This document shows positions 60,304-64,000 of a stretch of DNA of 64,000 nt, piece after piece (position 1 is the first letter of the stretch; the number at the start of each line of letters is the position of its first letter). Under the pieces are notes generated by a model. That model was not told where the DNA came from. It did no database searches and saw nothing but the letters and a program-made list of their open reading frames with translations. A program made the translations under genes and the position numbers. Origin of the DNA: RDXT01 sp033762375 (GTDB taxonomy: Bacteria; Bacteroidota; Bacteroidia; J057). The stretch is from NCBI GenBank assembly GCA_033762375.1, contig JANRLQ010000002.1, forward strand, positions 1-64,000, given 5' to 3'.

Positions 60304-61131
60304 GTGAAGTCAACTCTCATATACTGGATAGCATCACAAGACTTAGGCACAGTTTTTAAATGTCTGCCCCAAATAATTGTTGAGTACTCTTACTATCAAC
60401 ATGATCTCCTCATGCTATTATCTCGATACAATACTCTTGTTGGAAATCAAATAAAAGGTTTAGTTAGCCAATCTGAAACTAACATAGAATATCAACAAAT
60501 TATGGATGGCTTATTAAAGTTTATTCAACAACTACCCGAAGTCGACATCAATGAATCAGCTGTACTACAATTGAATCACACTACAATCAAACCGCAGTCC
60601 GGCGAAAAGCCTTCCTTTCAGCAACTAAATTTGTTATCTAAACACGAACTAGATGCCTATATTGACTTGTACAAACGTGGTCTTGCACAGCAGAATGCAG
60701 ATCATTCCACGTATATAGGCCTTGGACTCTGTTACCTGCACCTTAAGCTACCTGATCTCGCGATCAAGACATTCTCAAAAGCCCAAGAAGCGGCTCCGGA
60801 TGCAGCAGACACGTATTACTATCTTTCGCTGGCAAAAATCAGAAACCGGCGGATTGGGACTCTGTCTTTGCCTATGATACGGGATCTGGAATCAGGACTG
60901 CAAGCAGCTATTTCGCTAGATTCACGGATTGCTGTATACTATGCCCTCTGGTACCTGATCAAACAGGATTATTATCTTGACAGCGGCCTCAACCCCGGAC
61001 ATCCAAGCCCAGAAGATTTGCTGCAATATGTACACCATCCTGATTTTATGTATGATGACGGAGAAATTGACCGTTTGCTGTATGGCATTATTCCTCCACC
61101 CCAAGCCATTACCCAGCGTATTCGCCGATAA
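60304..61131 (+). CDS. EAD11-like domain protein with TPR repeats
   Basis: A 275-residue protein. Residues ~1-85 closely match the Effector-Associated Domain 11 pattern: TLIYWIASQDLGTVFKCL, LLMLLSRYNTLVGNQIKGLVS, then NIEYQQIMDGLLKFIQQLP. EAD domains act as adaptor tags linking effectors to sensors in predicted conflict systems. From about 110, TPR-like helices follow (AYIDLYKRGLAQQNADHSTYIGLG, LAIKTFSKAQEAAPDAADTYYYLSLA). The GTG start at 60304 is the only one that keeps the domain intact. First of a four-gene, more AT-rich unit. Confidence 0.72.
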   Translation: MKSTLIYWIASQDLGTVFKCLPQIIVEYSYYQHDLLMLLSRYNTLVGNQIKGLVSQSETNIEYQQIMDGLLKFIQQLPEVDINESAVLQLNHTTIKPQSGEKPSFQQLNLLSKHELDAYIDLYKRGLAQQNADHSTYIGLGLCYLHLKLPDLAIKTFSKAQEAAPDAADTYYYLSLAKIRNRRIGTLSLPMIRDLESGLQAAISLDSRIAVYYALWYLIKQDYYLDSGLNPGHPSPEDLLQYVHHPDFMYDDGEIDRLLYGIIPPPQAITQRIRR

Positions 61132-61154
61132 TCACCAACTCTAATGATACTCCC

Positions 61155-61832
61155 ATGATCACCGAAAAAGGAAAACGGATCAAAAGTTACTTTTCCACTT
61201 CTATGCTTGCCAGCCGACCCGGCGACGAGCAAGTAGACAACTGGATCCAGGAAGATTTAAACCAGCTGTGGGTCCGAGCCCTGATCAAAACCCATCTAGA
61301 CGAATCGGCTACCGTGCGAAATCCTGTCATGATTATCGGACCCAGATTAATCAATACGGGGGGAGCACCATTTGGAGTTCGAAAGGGAAAAGACAACTAT
61401 ATCAGGTACATGCCGATTGGCGCAACAATTATCAACTTTACTCAGCACCAATTGGTTATATATCAGTGCGCGCTAGACCTGACCACAAGCAATCCGCTTG
61501 CAGAAAGCACCCACGAGTTTTTTTACAGAGATATTGTATCTCTCGAAACGATCACGGAATCCCGGACGGAAACCAGCTATTCTTTTACCGAACAGCTCCT
61601 AGCCGAGATTCCCTTGCTAAAAAATCTGGCTCAAGGAAAAGTAGAGCAATATAACAGTGCCGAGACATTTATTCTGACCACTTCTGGGGGCACCAATGTG
61701 AAAGTTGCCCTTTCAGAAAAGATTCTGGTAGAATCTGTAGGAGGTGGTACGATCCCCACCCATGTCTCTGAGCAGTCTATTCGCGCAGTCCGAAAGATGC
61801 TACGAGAAAAGAAGTCTGGAGATGCTGTGTAG
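61155..61832 (+). CDS. Unknown protein, possibly PH-like beta domain
   Basis: A 225-residue protein, no signal peptide. The central strands (YIRYMPIGATIINFTQHQLVIYQCALD, then STHEFFYRDIVSLETITESR) look like a bacterial PH-like/tubby-type beta fold, a guess only. The end (HVSEQSIRAVRKMLREKKS) is a helix. It starts 23 bp after the EAD11-TPR gene, so it is co-transcribed and may be its partner. Confidence 0.5.
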   Translation: MITEKGKRIKSYFSTSMLASRPGDEQVDNWIQEDLNQLWVRALIKTHLDESATVRNPVMIIGPRLINTGGAPFGVRKGKDNYIRYMPIGATIINFTQHQLVIYQCALDLTTSNPLAESTHEFFYRDIVSLETITESRTETSYSFTEQLLAEIPLLKNLAQGKVEQYNSAETFILTTSGGTNVKVALSEKILVESVGGGTIPTHVSEQSIRAVRKMLREKKSGDAV

Positions 61833-61945
61833 CGTTCGCTTCCGAAGTGCGAGTTATTTCAAGCGTTAAAAGCATTTCATTTTTTCTGTTTTTCAGCTGG
61901 CAATGAGCATTGACTTATCAAAATTATTTTCGTTACTTCACTTAC

Positions 61946-63247
61946 ATGAAACAGCCCTTGTTACGTACCGCAATTTCGGTCACCAGCTTGCTGTTTGGCT
62001 GGGCCTGTCAACGGTCATCATCAGAATCTTATGCGCAATATCTATTGGACAGCATAGCTGTCGACACTCTCATTCAGGGCAAGACTTCGGGATTTGAGTA
62101 TGAGTTGAAGCGGCTAAACGCGGAAACTACCGAATTCATCCTTGTCTGGAAACACGATAACGATAAAATCACCTATACCGGCCCCCTTTGGGGTGATACC
62201 TTAACATGTACCCTCGAGTACGACCTGGCCGATCACGATCCCCTTACCTACATTGGAAAGGCTTGGCTCAGCCAACCTTCTGGCGATCTGCCTGGCGACG
62301 CTAGCATCGACTCGTTTATCGAGCACTTTTTCAATTATATCGAGCTACACGGACCCAGCAAGCTGAAATGGGGAGACAAAACATTTGAAAGCACCTGGAC
62401 CCACAGCCGACCTGATAACCAGGGGGTGTTTACATGGGGTTCAGGCGACCGTTTTGATGGCACCTTTGTTGATTCTGCAGGAGCATCCATTACGCCAGTT
62501 TCTATTAAGGCCAGCCGCTTGCCCTACTTCCGCCTGCAGGATTTCGAGTATGGCTATGGAAATGGACAATATTTCAATGATGAAAAAAAATATCTCTACT
62601 CAGGTACTCGGCAAAAAGGCTACACGCTGGCCCAGGTGAGGGAAAACATACCCGATTCACACGTTTTTCCTGAGTTGCGGTCGATCAGAGCGGGCAAGTG
62701 GTTTGGCGACGACTGCGATCCGTGTTTGCACTTAGATAAGGTGTTTTTGTTTGATGCAGAAAAAGGAAGTATCAAGGGCTCGCCACCAACGATTGATTTG
62801 ACTGTGCTATTCGTCAGGTCGAGGGACTCAAAGTACGCCCTTGAACGCAACCACATCCAATTGTTGCTTTCAGGTTTGAGCCCTAAAGCCCCAGAAATTT
62901 TTACCGAATACGACCAGGAAATCAACGCTCACTTTGTATATGGACCTGACAGTTCACTGAACAGTAAAATGGAAGACCTGGATTATGACCGAAGCTATGT
63001 AGAGGTCAGCGCCTTGGGCCAGTACCTCGAAACGCCTTTATTGTCAAAAACCAAAGGCGTCACCGATTTCAAGAAAGAACTCACGCCTCAATTCATGGAT
63101 GCGGTATTGGTAATAGTCGTCATACCGGGTAAGATTGCCTTCGGTAAATCGCGGCGCATTGAGCTTACCTTCGTAGAGATGAAAGGCGAGTTCAAACTGA
63201 TTGATTTTCAGACCCTTATCGCAACCACAAGAGACAAATCACTATGA
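61946..63247 (+). CDS. Exported protein of unknown function with MORN-like segment
   Basis: A 433-residue protein. The start MKQPLLRTAISVTSLLFGWAC is a signal peptide and possible weak lipobox. Mid-protein (GVFTWGSGDRFDGTFVDS) resembles a MORN repeat; the rest is beta-rich with many D/E and aromatic residues (YDRSYVEVSALGQYLETP). No family recognised. The stop overlaps the next ATG by four bases (ATGA), so they are translationally coupled. The ATG at 61946 is preferred. Confidence 0.55.
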   Translation: MKQPLLRTAISVTSLLFGWACQRSSSESYAQYLLDSIAVDTLIQGKTSGFEYELKRLNAETTEFILVWKHDNDKITYTGPLWGDTLTCTLEYDLADHDPLTYIGKAWLSQPSGDLPGDASIDSFIEHFFNYIELHGPSKLKWGDKTFESTWTHSRPDNQGVFTWGSGDRFDGTFVDSAGASITPVSIKASRLPYFRLQDFEYGYGNGQYFNDEKKYLYSGTRQKGYTLAQVRENIPDSHVFPELRSIRAGKWFGDDCDPCLHLDKVFLFDAEKGSIKGSPPTIDLTVLFVRSRDSKYALERNHIQLLLSGLSPKAPEIFTEYDQEINAHFVYGPDSSLNSKMEDLDYDRSYVEVSALGQYLETPLLSKTKGVTDFKKELTPQFMDAVLVIVVIPGKIAFGKSRRIELTFVEMKGEFKLIDFQTLIATTRDKSL

Positions 63248-63954
63248 CACGAAAAGATTTTACAAACAAAGGCCTCATCCTCGGTATTGGGCTTACAATG
63301 TACCCCCCCAGTGTAGCCCGCATTTACGATGAACAGCAGGCCATGTTTTGGGCGGTAGTAGGGCGCTTTTTGGCGAGCGTTGGTGCCACAGTATTGTCCG
63401 AACTCATTTTAAACTTTATCCAAGATAAGGGTGCTGTAGGGTCTGAGGCATGCGCCGCTGCAACAAGGAATATAACCGTTCTGCAAAACGAGACCTATCA
63501 TTTTGAGGGATCAAACGCTATTGTATTCAACAACAACTATACAGCCAATAAAGATTTTATGTACCCTGCCTTCACCGGCACCAACCAGGGCCACCTTTCC
63601 AACCTGATTTGCTATACGCTTAATGAGCCTGGGCTTACAAAAAATCCTCCTCAGGCTTTCAAGATAGCCGAAGTTGATGCCCTTCGGCGGCTAGTTGAAA
63701 ACGAGGGCTTTTCCCGCTTCGAAGTGCTTCCTCTTTCAGGGTCGCGTGGGGCAGACGACCGCCTGCTCGACTTCTGCAATGGTGCAGTGTCCTACCAATC
63801 CCGAAATGGTCTCAACGACATACGCATCTTCTTCAAATGCTTGCCCAACTCAACTACCAAATACCACGTCTACATATATGTGGACGATATTCACACGGGT
63901 AGAGAACGCTACTATAAGGATTATGTATTTGACTTAGCTCAGCCGGATAAATGA
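63244..63954 (+). CDS. Unknown protein coupled to the upstream exported protein
   Basis: A 236-residue protein. The N-terminal part has a hydrophobic stretch (MFWAVVGRFLASVGATVLSELILNFI, about residues 34-60) that could span the membrane. The remainder has no recognised motif (YHFEGSNAIVFNNNYTANKDF, KYHVYIYVDDIHTGRERYY). It overlaps the previous gene by four bases, so it is part of the same unit. The sequence ends 46 bp later at the window edge. Confidence 0.5.
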   Translation: MTRKDFTNKGLILGIGLTMYPPSVARIYDEQQAMFWAVVGRFLASVGATVLSELILNFIQDKGAVGSEACAAATRNITVLQNETYHFEGSNAIVFNNNYTANKDFMYPAFTGTNQGHLSNLICYTLNEPGLTKNPPQAFKIAEVDALRRLVENEGFSRFEVLPLSGSRGADDRLLDFCNGAVSYQSRNGLNDIRIFFKCLPNSTTKYHVYIYVDDIHTGRERYYKDYVFDLAQPDK

Positions 63955-64000
63955 GAAGCTAACCTCAAGGATTAACCTTTACAATATAATACTTTGCCTG

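Noticed and set aside
1..64000. CRISPR array, tRNA, rRNA, transposase or phage structural genes
   Set aside because: I looked through the intergenic regions and saw no evenly spaced short repeats, no cloverleaf-like sequence and no transposase or phage motif; the only repeats found are the duplicated gene ends and operator palindromes reported above.

Overview
The window reads as a chromosomal segment of a member of the Bacteroidota, most likely of the Saprospiria (Lewinella/Haliscomenobacter-like) group. Supporting signs are a UpxY-type NusG paralogue, LytTR regulators with membrane segments, a GASH/GTPase conflict system, an EAD11 domain, M28 and S9 peptidases with Bacteroidota-style signal peptides, many lipoproteins, and few strong Shine-Dalgarno sequences. 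This assignment is inferred from gene content only. Most of the DNA is moderately GC-rich. The 18.3-24.7 kb block is strikingly AT-rich, and the last 4 kb mildly so. I saw no rRNA, tRNA, CRISPR array, transposase or replication origin.

Layout. 0-4.4 kb: minus-strand housekeeping genes (Nudix hydrolase, AI-2E-type permease, M28 peptidase, triose-phosphate isomerase). 4.5-8 kb: a histidine kinase with an ethylene-receptor-like N-terminus plus a response regulator, an NTF2-like protein and a TPR protein. 7.9-13.7 kb: a Crp/Fnr-type regulator, a membrane di-iron hydroxylase fused to a ferredoxin, a LytTR regulator, an outer-membrane-like protein, a beta-lactamase-fold lipoprotein and a DUF418 membrane protein. 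Two nearly identical FNR-like palindromes lie in front of the hydroxylase and the DUF418 gene. 13.8-17.5 kb: a PIN toxin-antitoxin pair flanked by copies of the DUF418 gene's 3' end, an Rpn-type nuclease, and a WYL regulator in front of ridA-ydeI.

18.4-24.6 kb holds the most interesting system: a tightly coupled four-gene, AT-rich operon. It encodes an all-helical GASH-like protein, a zinc-ribbon GTPase, a second GTPase, and a 1035-residue GAP1-N1-like protein whose C-terminus is an apparently intact nucleoside-phosphorylase domain. The architecture matches GTPase-centred conflict systems. The phosphorylase end suggests a nucleotide-degrading (possibly ATP-destroying) effector.

25-34.3 kb: a lone UpxY antiterminator, then a NAD-dependent epimerase whose last 114 bp are repeated 4.6 kb downstream. 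The repeats bracket a redox-flavoured cargo: two NAD(P)-binding proteins, a pirin, an NTF2 protein, a Crp-family regulator and a decayed second Crp gene. A third intact Crp regulator follows, with its own palindromic operator in front of an outer-membrane-protein/alpha-beta-hydrolase pair. 34.3-60 kb: mostly core-like genes, including a glucan phosphorylase lacking the usual PLP lysine, an NlpC/P60-YARHG protein, an HTH-KdsC fusion, a DPP-IV-like peptidase, an AraC-linked operon, a LacI/alpha-L-fucosidase pair, a second kinase/receiver pair and a nuclease. 60.3-63.95 kb: an EAD11-TPR protein followed by three unrecognised genes, a possible second conflict cassette running toward the window edge.
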